This document shows, piece by piece, positions 12,510-24,866 of a stretch of 64,000 bases of DNA (the stretch's first letter is position 1; each line of letters begins with the position of its first letter). The position numbers were made by a program, and so were the translations under genes. This stretch comes from Macquaria australasica (Eukaryota > Chordata > Actinopteri > Centrarchiformes > Percichthyidae), in contig SEMN01000705.1 of the NCBI GenBank assembly GCA_005408345.1, positions 172,506-236,505 of the forward strand, in the 5' to 3' direction. The notes under the pieces are model-generated. The model was not told the DNA's origin. It did no database searches and saw nothing but the letters and a program-made list of their open reading frames with translations.

Positions 12510-13276
12510 GCCCACAAGCCCCCTGGTCCAGTTGCATTTAGTCTCCGAGATGAAGAAACACTCTTGAGTGGGGAAGACTGGGGTCTAGAGTTTGAAACCT
12601 GGAGGCAGAGCAGAAACAACAAACATTTACTAGATGCACAGCCAAGAAATTTAATTAGTTTACACAGACTGAAGAAATACAAAACATAATGGGTTGGAAA
12701 TGGGCAGGTGGATGAGCTGCCAGCTGCATTCACCATGTATCAGAGGACACGAAATAAAACTTCTTTCAATGAATTAGGAATACTCATAATTCTTTGCCCT
12801 GTTCACTTTAACTAATTGCATCTTGGTTCCGATCATAAGCTCTAAACACAAATATGACATTGCACCAAAATGCCTTGAGGATGCACTGGGATACAAGTAC
12901 ATTCAGAGAGGGATTCATTCATTGTAGTGTAGTGGACGCAAATATGTCTCGGAGCACGTTACGAGACTGTCCAAACACCTGGATACGGTTAATTCAACGC
13001 TGCCAAAACAACTTGGACAAGGTTTTGAGGTCTACCTGAATAAATCAGCCAGTAAATATTCTACGACTATTAAAACCTACTGCAGGCAGCATCAGTCAGT
13101 CAGTCAGTCTACCCAGCGACGGATAATGCTGTTTACACTACGGTCGGTTTAAGAAACAAGTTTAAAGTTATCCTGCAGCGCCACATAGTGGTAACCCCAA
13201 ACAACGCACTGTGCAACCGTAGCGTCTACAGTGCTGTGCCCCCACACATGCAAAGTATTGATTTGTTAAATTATGG

Positions 13277-13278
<2 letters not shown>

Positions 13279-13334
<56 letters not shown>
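13279..13334. repeat. (TA)n microsatellite
   Basis: Uninterrupted alternating TA for about 55 bp within the kmt5b 5' region, between the first coding exon and the CpG-rich promoter. Confidence 0.95.
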
Positions 13335-13335
<1 letters not shown>

Positions 13336-13483
13336 CCACGTCACACCACACTCAGGGTTGTATAAATACTTCACACAACGTCTACACGCCCGTCACACGA
13401 GCAGTGCAGCTTCCAAAGAGCAGCAGCTCGTGTGTAACGTAATCGATGCATAAAAAGCTCCGAGGCTAACGTTAGCAACAATA

Positions 13484-13506
13484 ACACACACACACACACA
13501 CACACA
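13484..13506. repeat. (CA)n microsatellite
   Basis: About 11 CA units in the kmt5b upstream intron. Confidence 0.9.
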
Positions 13507-13599
13507 ACACGCCGCAGGGATCAGGAAAAGACGTGGAAACCCGGAAGGCCACGCCGACAGCTGAGGCCGAGGCTGCATCAGTTATCGATACAGCTCGCA

Positions 13600-14720
13600 T
13601 TGTTTGCTAACTGTCGCCGCTGCAGCCGCACACGTCGTTAGCGCGGAGCTAGCCACCGGGGCCACCGGGGCCACCGGGGCGGCCGGCAGCACGCCCCGGC
13701 GATCAAACACGCCAAACACAAGCACCTAACCCGTACCTCGACAAACACAAAGACCGGAGCACAACGTTACCGGGACGGTGGCATTTACCGACAGCGGTGC
13801 ACCTTCACCCCAGGCGGCTCCGACGCGCTCCTTTATGCACCAAAGCTGCCAACATCCAACACACGAAGCCCCAAAGGCCACCCTGTATGAAAGCCCGTCT
13901 CCCGGTGGCCACAGACCGAGCCCCGGTGGGTTATCCGACGCTAACGCACTCCTTGCTTTGCGTTAGCATCAAACTTAACTTCGGCAAGCTGCTAACGTAG
14001 CTCCGCTCACCGCCAGCTAGCGCGACCTTAAAAGTCGACAAAAAACACACACACACCGTTACACTTTATCCCAATATCCACGTAGCGTTGACCGTGTATC
14101 GATTACTCGTCCACAGCCGCCGACAGTCAGCTGCACACATGCCCCGGTGAGGGCGGCTCTAACGGCGCTAACGCACCGCGCTAGCTCGGCTCGCCTGGTG
14201 CGGGAGCCGTTGGCCGCCTTAACGGGCTAAATCCGCCGTTTGTACGCGAATTAAAAGTTGGTTAACGCGCCGAAGTCCCCGCGGACACAGTCGGTGCGAG
14301 ATCCGCCGGAGCAAGCGAGCAGGCGGCGGCGTTTACCGCGAGAGGCAGCCGTTAAACGCCGGCCAGGAGCGTTTTCACGCGTCGGTAACGTTAAATGTCT
14401 CGGTTCGACAACAGGCGCGACGGACACGGAGCACTCACCGGTGACGCCGGGAAACGGCCCCGGGACGAGGCGCCGCGCCGTCAAACTGAACCGGATTCGG
14501 CACGACAGCCCTGAGCGAAAATATCACAGGAAACACATTGTTGTTGTTTTTTTTAAGAAATTAACATTAAAATTCAAGATGGCGGCCCAGCAGCGGAGAG
14601 AGGGAGAGAAAGGCGCAGCACGGCCGTCCCAGAGAAAATAGGTCCGACCGACACGCACTCGTTCTCGTCCGTCAGCGCCGACGCGAGGAGCGGCACTCGA
14701 GGACACAGTCGGAAACCTGA
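13600..14720 (-). promoter_or_regulatory. kmt5b CpG-rich promoter and untranslated first exon region
   Basis: Base composition switches from AT-rich to CpG-rich here, upstream of the kmt5b start codon. A YY1-like motif is present on the minus strand (CCGCCATCTTG; plus-strand caagatggcgg at 14575-14585), often found at or just after transcription starts. A short tandem of ccaccgggg units lies near 13652-13680. The start-codon exon probably extends upstream to about 12597, where a minus-strand AG acceptor is visible, so a separate untranslated first exon in this island is likely. Exact transcription start is not determined. Confidence 0.6.
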
Positions 14721-16857
14721 ACAGTGGACGTTTGGGTCGACTTTTCGTATATGTGTGTTTTTAAAAAACAAAACAAAAAACAAAAAAGATGTCGAAAATC
14801 GTTGTCTCAGTTTGTGCCAGTAACTGTCGGATGTACACAAAAGTAGTGCTGCATAAACAAACCTCTTTGCGCTTCCTAAAGAATCCCGCGGCAGCGGGCC
14901 GGCAGCAGAGGGTTCTGTCCGCCCGGGTCATGGCTCCATGCAGAACCTCACCAGAACACGCTAGAACTAGGGAACTTTAGAACCACATCTGGACGGGAGA
15001 GGCTTCTGGCTTCTCCCCTTTACCGCACTAGTATTTAGATGTCCCTCCTCTCCACTCGGGGCCTGTTAATGTGGGTAGTTCGGCTCTGTAAAGGCCATTT
15101 CCTCACTTGTTTTTCTGCAGAACCACACGATATTAGCTGCTATCGGACATTGCTAATTGTTCCCTTTATCCTTCAACATTTCACTTCCCTAATATAGTTG
15201 ATTTTAAAGTGAATACCCACCCAATATTCATTTAAAAAGATTTTACTACCGCCAGTTTTAGTTTCTGAACACCACCGTGAAGGCATTGTTGCTGTTAGAC
15301 TTTGTATTGTACTCGTATCATGTAATGAAGATTTAAATGAAATAATATTATTACAAGATAGTTATAGATGCATTAAAGGCCAACAGTTAACTTGCTTTAA
15401 GTCCACTTTAATTTATCATCTCTGACTATTTGAATTTAACATGCAGTTTCTTGAGCTGGCAGGTAAGAAAGAAGATAATAACTTCTACACCTTTTGACCT
15501 TTTCCTTGACCTTTTCTTTCTTCTACACCAAAAGGTTCATCCATTTATTCTTAACATTATTCTGGAAATGTATTCTTGTCTAGGCTGATTGTGGTGGTAT
15601 TGCTCAGTTAAAATGCTTAACTTTGTCTCTTGTGTTTTTCTTTATATACATGTTTGTTGCTACATAAGCCCCTGTATTGCATTTCGTGGTTGACTTGTTA
15701 TTAGTTCGGTGTAGGCTCGTTATAAAAGACCGTTGAAATATAATTTAATTTTCAAATTGCATAAAAGCCTTTTTATGACTACATGCAGGCATTGCATGGA
15801 GGCAGGATGAATCTGGCCGGGTTAAATGAAACAGCAAACGCTCATCTTGTTCATTTTTCTGACGCGTCCATAGTGTGTGGAGAACAATAAACAATGGTAC
15901 TACCCCCACCTGCTACCTGCTGCACAACAATGTGCATACAGTAAATACCGCTGTGACTGATTTCATAAAGATTACAGATCTGATGGAAAAGTTGCAGCTT
16001 TCACAGCAGGATAAATCTTCAGGCTGAAGGTTACATTTTCAGAGAAAGGGAAAGGAAAGAAAGGATACACACATATATAGGCTACAACAACACGGAATCA
16101 AGTTATTCTACAATCAGTACAGTACAAAACAATACATACAACAACAAAAAAATTAATTAATCCTACATTACTGAAGTAATCCTGCAGCAAAAACATAGTC
16201 ACCACACTGGATCAGATCCTGAGTTATGATGACAAAAGACGTTTTACCTTGTTGGCTACCTGCTGTCTTTTCCCTCGGGAATAAATTACATACAGTAAGT
16301 AAATATTTATAAAACATATATATAATTTCTGGTATCTGATCTGTTGAAAACATACCATAACGGTAAACTCCACTTACTGCTTTTGAATAATTGTTCTCTT
16401 TTTTCTGTTTGCAGTTTTTCACATTACATTTCCTTGTTTGGTGTTTTACATAAAATACCTGAAACATTAACAGATTTAATTTTCACAATTTGATCCATGA
16501 AATCTGCGACAATCTGTTGTTGTTGTGTTTGTTTTTGTTGTTTAATATTGATGCTTAAAGTGTATTAAGGTCTAATGTTGCAGCTTTTTGTTCCCCTGAT
16601 AGAAACAATAAAACGAAGACCAAAAAACAAAAAGCGACTCTGCAGTGTGTTTCTGACTGTCTGCAGCTGTTAAGCATTCATATTAAATCTTGCAGTTGCC
16701 AGCGATTTGTTTTGGTGTCTCATAGGTGCATAACATTAAACATGTGAAACATAGGGAGTACCTGATTATATTAAGAAAAATATACCTAAAATAACTGTTG
16801 AATACATTATTTAATAATAATCCATAGTAAAATGCAAAGTAGATGGAGGCTCTAAGG

Positions 16858-16915
16858 ATAAAGGGTGTTGTATGCTGAACAGATTGTAAAACCCTTTGAG
16901 GCAAATTTTTGTGAT
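16858..16915 (+). repeat. Fragment of a LINE-type 3' tail
   Basis: The text agggtgttgtatgctg followed by acagattgtaaaaccctttgaggc closely matches the segment at about 42030-42080 that ends in a LINE-like tail, so this is a second, truncated copy. Confidence 0.55.
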
Positions 16916-17000
16916 TTTGACTGTAACCAAACTCGACTTTTTCCCGAGGGGACGAATCTGAACAGAGCTTTCCTCAAATCTGTTTAGTACTGGAGGGGCC

Positions 17001-17400
17001 GTGGTGGAAGAACATGTACTCTGTACTTAAGTATAATTATTAGGTACTTTGAGTATTTCCATTTAATGCTACTTTATACTTCTTCTCCACTACATTTATC
17101 TGACAGCTAAAGTTACTTTGAAGATCATGGTTAAATACAAACTATATACTCAATAAAATATGATGCATTGTAGATTATTAGAGATTAATTGTTATACATT
17201 AAATTACCCAACAGTATAAAAACGATCTTAATTTGGACGAGCTACAACTTAAAACACTGCTTACACAGTAATGCATACGTAATGATATAAAGAAGTCATT
17301 CTGTTGCCTAATGAGTACTTTTACTTTTGATACTTTAAAAACATCTTGCTGCTAATACTTCTCTACTTCTACTTAAGTTCAAGTCTGTGTACATTTCTCT
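17001..17400 (+). mobile_element. MITE copy 1 of the GGTGGAA/ACTTAAGT family
   Basis: It starts gtggtggaag and is full of tacttaagta and agtatttccat words shared with at least ten other places in this window. The right end is degraded. Confidence 0.6.
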
Positions 17401-18914
17401 CTAGTTGAGTCTATTATAATACTGTTGAACCAGACAGTGCAACAGTATTATTATTAATATTTCAGTTAGTTGTAAACATGCAGGAACTCAGTGACTGCAT
17501 GAGGAAACCTGTAGAGAGACTTTGGTGCAGCAAAACGTTAGTTACAACTCATTCAGGTAGTCAGGTGGGCGAGTGTCATTGATTAAAGTCTGTCATGGTC
17601 AACAGACTCTGCCATTCATCTTCTGTGCTTGGCTTTTTGTTGCAGGCCTTTACTGAGAGGCTTTCGACCTACCTGCTATACAAATGTTTACTGTTACTGT
17701 AAGAACAGATGTACTTGTAGTAACCACATGTTCAACACAATAGATGAAGGAGATGACAAGTTTGTGTCAGTGATCTCCATCTTGGGTCTCTCTGTGGTTT
17801 AAACAGTTCAACCAGTGGGCCTCAGAGCTGCAGCTAGTGGAGGCAGTGGTACTGCCGAATAGTCACCGGTAGATTAAAATAATTAAATATATATATTTTT
17901 TATATATATATATTTTTTTTTACAAAGCTAGTTATTTTTATATCTAAACATGCCCGAGAATTCACATAAATAAAACATTTTAAAAATTAAAATACACAAT
18001 TTCAATGACCAGTTACGTTTGAATGTCACCAGCCAAACAGACACATGATCAGGTAGAGACAGACGAGTTTTGCTGCCGTTAGCCAGCAAACATTCCCTTA
18101 GTGATATGGTGACATACGTATTTGAGTGGATGGAGCCTTTAAGTTGGTGAAGTCCCAGTAAACAAGTTATTTATTGAGTTATTGGTGTATTTTGTTTGTT
18201 GTTGTTTTCTTTTTTCCATTTGATCTCTTTGCTGTCACCTGATGTATGAATATATTTTAAAAGAGAGCAGAGATGTAACATTGAATGTGGTGAAAGTTGA
18301 TCTGGTTTGTCCTTTTTGGGCATTAGTTTTTCATCTGCAGCAACCTGTGGACGTGTACGGTGAACACAGTGAAGGAGTGCTGCAGCAGTGATTGTTCCAG
18401 CGACACAGATAGCTGAGGAAACTTCAGTCTCCTGGAGCGCTGCCATAAACGGCAACAGACGCTTGAACCTGGTGGGCGTAGAAATTCGCCTTTCATTGCA
18501 CATCCCTGCTCTACACAGTGGTTTACAATGTGTGTGGGCTGCATCACCTCCTGCATGTATGTGGAAGCCAGCTACCATGGAAACCACCTAAATACCTTTT
18601 CCCCCAACAAACCCTGACCTTCTCCAGTGTGTTTGCAGTGAAGGTGTAAGCCGAGCTGGGAGTCTGCCCAGTCAGGGTTTTTAATATTCATCTGTACACT
18701 GCAAATAATGTGTGTCAAGGCAAGTGGTAGCATTATCTCTTCAGTGTGGCCTCTTGATTTTAGTGTATGTCAGTTTGTCAGTGCTTTGTTTATGTTTAAT
18801 ACAGTATGTAAAAGTCCAAAATTCTCAGGAAACACACTGAGGTGAACCTGTCATCACAGAACACATCACTGAGCTTATATTTTAAAGGATAAAGTAAAGA
18901 CGTTATTCAATATT

Positions 18915-19590
18915 TTTCTTACTGTCAACAAATCCCAACAAAAGTCCAAAACCAACGTCAGTCTCTCAATACTTTCTGACTTCCTGCCTGTAGCTGTCAA
19001 AGCTCATTGGCTCCTACTGAAGATGTACATTTTTAAAAACTACTCACAAACATATATAGTTTCATTTTTAAAAAAGCTCAGTAATTTCCTGAAACAGCTT
19101 CTCACTGTAGTTTAAAAAAAAATGTTACTCAAACAGGAGGAAACGGCGCGTTTGTTGGGAACTATTTTCAGAAGCGGATTAATCCACATTTGTTGCTCTA
19201 GTGCAGTGATTCCCAACCAGGGGTTACGTGGAAAATTTGAAAAAATAGAAATGATGATTTGATAATATATATCCACATATTTGTGTTTAGGAGAATAGTT
19301 ATTGATACTCTGGTGGTCTGACTGCACCAGACCTGCCTCAGTTTCCACCAACCTGAGTCAGCTGGAAGCTTTATTTAAGATGCAGAAAGACTAAAAACAG
19401 ACAACAAGAAGCTCAAAGTAAAGATGCTGTAAATGGTGGTTAGTAAATAAATTCCATTTGAAAAGAACTACGTCTTTATTAGGAACCAATGGGAGCTGAG
19501 AGCTACAGACAGGAAGTCAGAAAGTATTTAGAGGTGAACTCACATATTGTTGGTTTTGGTCCTTTCAGTGGATTTGTTGACAATAAGAGA
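18915..19590. repeat. Inverted repeat pair about 0.5 kb apart
   Basis: The block at about 18915-19018 and that at about 19488-19590 are imperfect reverse complements (shared words include cttcctgcctgtagct / agctacagacaggaag and caaaaccaacg / tgttggttttgg). A related single block occurs near 59095-59250. This looks like two copies of one repeat in opposite directions or a fold-back element. Confidence 0.55.
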
Positions 19591-20262
19591 AACAGACAAA
19601 GAAGAATCGCAGCCTTATTGTTTGAGCTGATGTTCCAGATATTTTTCTGTTGGGGGCGATGTCTCAATATGTCTCGCTGATAACTGGCTGTGGCGTTTAA
19701 ACACACGTCATTATCTCTGAAGACACTCACAGCTGACAGGCCTGATCTGCGTTTGTACACGGAGAGCACAAAAATGACTATGAATCTTTAACAAAAAATA
19801 AATTAATCAATAAAAATACTTGTGAAACTGCCACATTATTATAGTTAAAGGTCTGAACTTGATATTTAGACTTAGTTTTTTCAATTTTGTTTATTGTATT
19901 AAATGTTAATTGTTAAAAGTGGAAAACTGTCTTTGTCTCACCAAAACATAAAAGCAGCATGAGAACATGTAAAAAATAAAATTAAAAAAAACAAAACACT
20001 TAAGTCTAGAGTACACTACAGTACACAAGTAAGAAATACAGATAAAGTACCTAAAACAAAGCATTAAACATTCAAACAAAACACAAAATACTGTGGAGCT
20101 AGTTTGTTGTTCTTCAGTTGCAGTAATATACTGTAATCTATTTAGTATTATATTTTATTTTATTATGTATTCTAAAATTCAATTAAAACTATACTTTTAA
20201 TTTTGCTCAGGTAACAAATATAACTTCCTTATTTACATAATGTACAATAACCAAATTGCAGT

Positions 20263-20440
20263 TGTGGAATGTAACTAAGTACATTTAAGTAGCTTTAGTT
20301 ACTTTACAAATCAAGATATTTTAATACTTTAAGTACATTTTCCCGATTATACTTACTTACAGGACTTGTAACAGAGTATTGTTACAGTGTGGTATTAGTA
20401 CCTTTTCTGAAGTACAAGATCTGAATACTTCTTCCACCTC
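20263..20440 (+). mobile_element. Short MITE copy of the GGTGGAA/ACTTAAGT family
   Basis: Begins tgtggaatgtaactaagta and ends atacttcttccacctc, so both ends of the family are present with most of the middle missing. Confidence 0.65.
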
Positions 20441-20559
20441 TGTGAAACTGAAACATTACAAAACCTTGCAGATAAAACGATGGAAACGTTATTTTATCAC
20501 TAATTTCCTTTTCGTTTGTTTTATTTTGTCGTTTTCTACGTCGATCACGTAACAGTCGA

Positions 20560-20660
20560 CCACGTCACGCACACGTCAGAGGTCGAAGTTGAAAGTTGAG
20601 GGAGGAGGTCTCGCGGGAAACGTCCCAAAACAAATCGCTTCTGGTGGCCACGCGATTGAA
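20560..20660 (+). promoter_or_regulatory. Probable pole3 promoter with an E2F-like site
   Basis: The only CpG-rich, site-bearing stretch upstream of pole3. GCGGGAAA at 20613-20620 matches the E2F consensus. ACGTCA-type motifs (accacgtcacg, cacacgtcaga) lie at about 20559-20582. pole3 acts in DNA replication, so E2F control is plausible but inferred. No TATA box is evident. Confidence 0.5.
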
Positions 20661-20808
20661 TTCGTCAATCAGCCAAAAACTAATCGATCGATTGATTGAT
20701 TGATTTATAGCAGCGTCTTTTTCAAATCTATAAATAAGTAACGAGCCGAACGAGCTGGTAACATTAGCTAACAGGCTAACACACGGTGTCCGCGGGCGCT
20801 AATCTGTT

Positions 20809-21489
20809 AGCTCCAGCTCCAGCTCCAGGTCCAGGTCCAGCTTCAGCTTCAGCTTCAGCTTCAGCCAGCTCCGGCTCCAGGTCCAGGTCCAGCTCCAGGT
20901 CCAGCTTCAGCCAGCTCCAGCTTCAGCCAGCTCCGGCTCCAGGTCCAGGTCCAGCTTCAGCCAGCTCCAGCTCCAGCTCCAGGTCCAGGTCCAGCCAGCT
21001 CCGGCTCTAGGTCCAGGTCCAGCTTCAGCCAGCTCCGGCTCCAGCTCCAGCTCCAGCCAGCTCCAGGTCCAGCTCCAGGTCCAGCTCCAGGTCCAGCTCC
21101 AGCTCCAGCTCCAGGTCCAGCTCCAGGTCCGGCTCCGGCTCCAGCTCCGGCTCCGGCTCCAGGTCCGGCTCCGGCTCCAGCTTCAGCCGGCTCCAGGTCC
21201 GGCTCCGGCTCCAGCTTCAGCCGGCTCCAGCTCCAGCTCCGGCTCCAGGTCCAGCTCCAGCTCCGGCTCCAGCTCCAGCTCCAGGTCCAGCTCCAGCTCC
21301 GGCTCCAGCTCCAGGTCCAGGTCCAGCTCCAGCTTCAGCTCCGGCTTCAGCTCCAGGTCCAGGTCCAGCTCCAGGTCCAGGTCCGGCTCCGGCTCCAGCT
21401 CCAGCTTCAGCCGGCTCCAGCTCCAGGTCCAGGTCCAGCTCCAGCTCCAGCTCCGGCTCCAGCTCCAGGTCCAGGTCCGGCTCCGGCTT
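20809..21489 (+). repeat. Hexanucleotide tandem array, about 680 bp, next to the pole3 start codon
   Basis: About 110 units of six bases built from a few variants: ccagct, ccaggt, ccggct and the ctt-containing form cttcag. It ends about 40 bp before the pole3 ATG at 21532. The array contains no ATG on the plus strand. Open frames on both strands are an artefact of the six-base unit (Ser/Arg on plus; Glu/Leu/Asp or Gly/Ala/Pro on minus). Variant units are interspersed, as in a minisatellite that expands and contracts. Confidence 0.95.
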
Positions 21490-21531
21490 CACGCGACAGG
21501 CAGCCGTTATCCGTGACGGACGGTGAGAGAA

Positions 21532-24500
21532 ATGGCAGAGAGGCCGGAAGATCTGAACCTCCCCAACGCGGTGATCACCCGCATCATCAAGGAGGCGGTG
21601 AGTGTCAAGAGCCTGGACACCGCAGGTACATGTGATACTGTGTCTATGTCGGGCGCTACTCAGAACCAGAACCAGAACCAGAACCAGCTTTGTTGGTCAC
21701 ACTGTGTGAACGCATACAAGGAGTCTGACTCCGGATTTAAGTTGCTCTCGGTGTTGTACTTTACATTACAGACCTGCAGCTAAAAGCCAGGACCGCCGCG
21801 CTGAACAGAGGTAGATAAACTTGCTTCTGTATACAAGTCAGCTGTAAACTAATATCAGCTGTGCAGAGGAGTAAAGATTGAATGGGTCATGTGATATATT
21901 GAATAAAAATGTGAGAATATTGATTGAAGCTTTGCTGGCAATAATCTAAAGATGACAAAAGTGCATGTAAACACAGCGGACTTCTATTGCAGACATTTCT
22001 CCAGCATGTTTTGGGAAGTGGGGAATCACTTACCTGCGTTTGTCTGCTCAAGTTTAAATATCTGCACATTAAAGCAAATAAAATCCACTTTTCACCTTGA
22101 ACAACAATGCCCTTATTTAATGTTTGTGGGCTGTTTCTTTCACCGTCATATTAAACTTCAGTCAATATTCTCACTTTTCAGTTCAGTTTTCTCGTGAATA
22201 ATTTTCTTAACGGACTGAACAGCTGTGAACAGCTTCCAGTGGGAACTAAAGGCACACTTTATTTATTTACACCCGCCTCCAGGTCATCTCTCAAATAGAC
22301 ATTTAGCGACTGACAGATCTCGATGTAAAACTTCACTCAAAAGGCAAACTGAAGCCATCTAAAACTGTATTTTGAGGAAAGGGATGCATGATTATATTAC
22401 TGTATATAGTATTTATTTCATACTTAATCATTTTCCCCAGTGAATATCATCATATCCTTAGAATAAAGTAGAATAAATTGGTTTTTAAAGGGTTCATACA
22501 AGGTCTTGAAAATTTGGAAAATGCTTAACTTTAACCATTATGTTTTCAATGTTAGGAATATGCTTGAATTCTAATAAACTCCTCGAAAAATGCTTGATTT
22601 TCAACATAATCTGGTGTTTCATCATCGACACAATCACTCATGGAAACCAAAAATCTTTTAATATTTGAAATGAAACGATCCCGTCGTCATATTTGTTTGT
22701 TGTCTCCCGACATTTATAGTAACTATTTAGATGTGATGATAAAGGCTTCAAGAGTCTGGAAAGCTTTGGTTTAGGTACCTTGAAAGTGCGCAAAAAGTGC
22801 TTGAATTTTACTCTTAAAAAGCTGAACGACCCATGTTTATAAGCAAACCAAAGTTTGATATTTTGATCATAGAAAAAAACACTCAACTTCTTGATGTTCT
22901 TAAAAAGACTATTGATTTATTTGTTAATGTTCTTTATTTTCACGGTTCAAGTTTATTGTCGTATACACTAAAAAAGTACCATGTACATTAAAATGCGGTG
23001 AAATTCTTGTGCCCTGGCTCTCTCAGCCCTTAAACCTGTATATAATAAAGAAAATAAATAATTATTAAATAACAAGAACAATAAATTAAGAATCCCACAA
23101 ACTAGTAAATCACCCGCTGGTGCTTGCTGTTCATTATTCTGACCGCCTGGAGGTGAAAACTGTCTCTGAGGCGGCTGGTCGCAGCCCTGTTGAGATGTTT
23201 TGTCCCTGAGTGAAATACATGTTTATTCTCAGCCTGCCTGTGTTTTCTGATAAAATGCACACATCCTGCAGCTTTGAGATAACTCCTCCGCACCGTTTGT
23301 TTTCTTAACAGCTCCCAGATGGGGTGAATGTGTCGAAAGAAGCAAGGAGAGCCATATCCCAAGCTGCCAGTGTGTTTGTGTTGTATGCAACGTCCTGGTG
23401 AGAAGAAAAGCCCACTTACAAAATCTAACAGACAGTCAAGTATTGATTCACAAAATTCAGTTTGATTCAGTTTCACACATTTCAAACACAGAAGGAACAA
23501 GAAGCGTCTGAGTCAAGTTTTTCTAACTTTCCAGTGCTCGAATGATCAAGTTTAAGCCCTGAATATTATTTGTGAAATGTTCCATTAGACCATTACTTAA
23601 TGAAAAGATGTTTCTCTTGTTACAGTGCAAACAACTTTGCCATGAAAGCAAAGCGGAAAACTCTGAACGCAGGAGACGTTCTGGCTGCGATGGAGGAAAT
23701 GGAGTTTGAGCGATTCCTGGAGCCTCTCAGAGAAGCTTTGGAAGGTCAGTACATCAGCGACTACGTTCACATGTGCACTAATGTTCCACTATTATTCCGA
23801 ATTTGATACGGGTCATGTAAACGGCATATTCCTTTAGGATATTCCGAATTAGGCCTTATTCCAAATGTAGCATTTTCCGATTAAGACGTGGGATATGCCG
23901 ATATTATTCAGGTTTTAGGAGCGTTCTTTGGACGTGTATACAGCTCATTCACGGCCTCTCGCCTGTTTACAGTCAGCGCTGTGCTGGAAACAAACCAACA
24001 GGGCTGGGGTAGAGATGCATGCACAAAAGAAAAGAAAAAGGAGAAACACAGCTACTTTTAAACATGATGAAAGACTTGGGATATCAACAGGTTTTTGGAT
24101 ATGAGCAAATATCACAACGCCGACCTTTTCAAGAAGGTGGTTGAGTGAATGAAAGATGGAGGCTGAGTCGAATGGTGGAAAAACTCCTATTTTGACGTAA
24201 AGAAACAAAACAGCTTAGAGAATAAGGGCAAAACCTGGAATATTTTGTGTATGTAAACGTAGTCAGTGAATCTTTTCGACTTTTAAGGAAATCTGACAAC
24301 AAGGTTTATGTCTGAAAGAGGCTCAAGTAGCCATATTGTTCAGGGTGGACTACAGACTGCAGCAGGCCTCATCAACAAGACTCCAAACTCCCACTGACAT
24401 CGACTCTCCCTTCTTTATCTTACTTTGTTTATTTTGACCATTATGCACCAAAACACCAAGACAAAGTCCTCGTATGTGAAAACCTGCTTGGCAATAACCT

Positions 24501-24866
24501 GGTTCTGGTTCTGGATCATTATCCTGCTTCAGTTTTTGTGACAAAAGGTGCCCATTCCCCAAAATGCTGTGGACTTACAGCAGTCTGAATTTGTAAAAAT
24601 CAATCTGTAAACATCGGTCAGTATTGATGTAAAATATAATGAAAGTCATTTGTGTGTTTAATTGTTTGTGTTCCTCAACAGTGTACAAGAAGGGCCAGAA
24701 AGGAAAGAAGGAGGTGTCTGAGCAGAAGCGCAAAGATAAAGAGAAGAAGGCCGACTCTGAGAACGACAAGAGCCGGGAGGAGGAAGAGGAGGAGGAGGAG
24801 GAGGAGCGCATGGAGGAGGAGCCTGAAGCTGAGAACGAAGCAGAGGAGGAGGAGGTGGAAAACTGA
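21532..24866 (+). CDS. pole3: DNA polymerase epsilon subunit 3 (CHRAC17 histone-fold protein)
   Basis: POLE3 pairs with POLE4 in the polymerase epsilon holoenzyme and with CHRAC15 in the CHRAC remodeller; it binds H3-H4 and DNA in the nucleus. Exons: 21532-21597, 23312-23397, 23626-23744, 24682-24866, joined in frame to give 151 aa (human 147). The start MAERPEDLNLPNAVITRII is family-typical. The histone fold spans about residues 8-90, with VSKEARRAISQAASVFVLYAT in exon 2 and NNFAMKAKRKTLNAGDVLAA in exon 3. The tail is lysine-rich, then strongly acidic (GAG/GAA runs), as in the family. Exon 2 is only 86 nt and is easily missed. Intron 3 contains a MITE, intron 1 repeat debris. It converges on rpl12. 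Confidence 0.96.
22470..22830. repeat. Dispersed repeat in pole3 intron 1 (tgcttgaa-rich)
   Basis: Repeated words such as aaggtcttgaaaa, atgcttgaatt, aaaaatgcttgatttt and aaaagtgcttgaatttt recur in this segment, suggesting an old interspersed repeat. Family name not assigned. Confidence 0.45.
22942..23090. repeat. LINE-like 3' tail fragment in pole3 intron 1
   Basis: ggttcaagtttattgtcg followed by text on the chart of non-LTR tails and an AATAAA-rich end. A related opening (ggttcaaggtttctttatt) occurs at about 32376. Confidence 0.4.
23759..24264. mobile_element. MITE in pole3 intron 3
   Basis: Ends are inverted: left gactacgttcacatgtgca (23759 on) pairs with right tgtatgtaaacgtagtc (ending 24264), and both carry a following/preceding aatgttcc / ggaatatt. 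The interior has words such as tattccgaatt and ggccttattcc. No open frame for a transposase. Confidence 0.65.

Larger units (their letters stand above)
14720..20500. other. Intergenic DNA between kmt5b and pole3
   Basis: No coding exon was recognised in this 5.8-kb gap between two divergently transcribed genes. It is AT-rich and holds several repeat fragments listed separately. A minus-strand open frame at about 18171-18587 has no recognised domain and may be a decayed transposon piece. Confidence 0.4.

Noticed and set aside
14258..14641. Plus-strand Arg/Pro-rich frame in the kmt5b CpG island
   Set aside because: Composition-driven frame in CpG-rich DNA with no recognisable protein; the kmt5b promoter explains the region.
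18171..18587. 138-codon minus-strand frame with RFKRLLPF-like text
   Set aside because: Considered as a Harbinger-type transposase piece, but no catalytic motif could be identified.
20786..21492. Open frames across the hexamer array on both strands (Ser/Arg-rich on plus, Glu/Leu/Asp then Gly/Ala/Pro on minus)
   Set aside because: They arise from a six-base repeat with no stop codons, not from a gene; there is no plus-strand ATG in the array.
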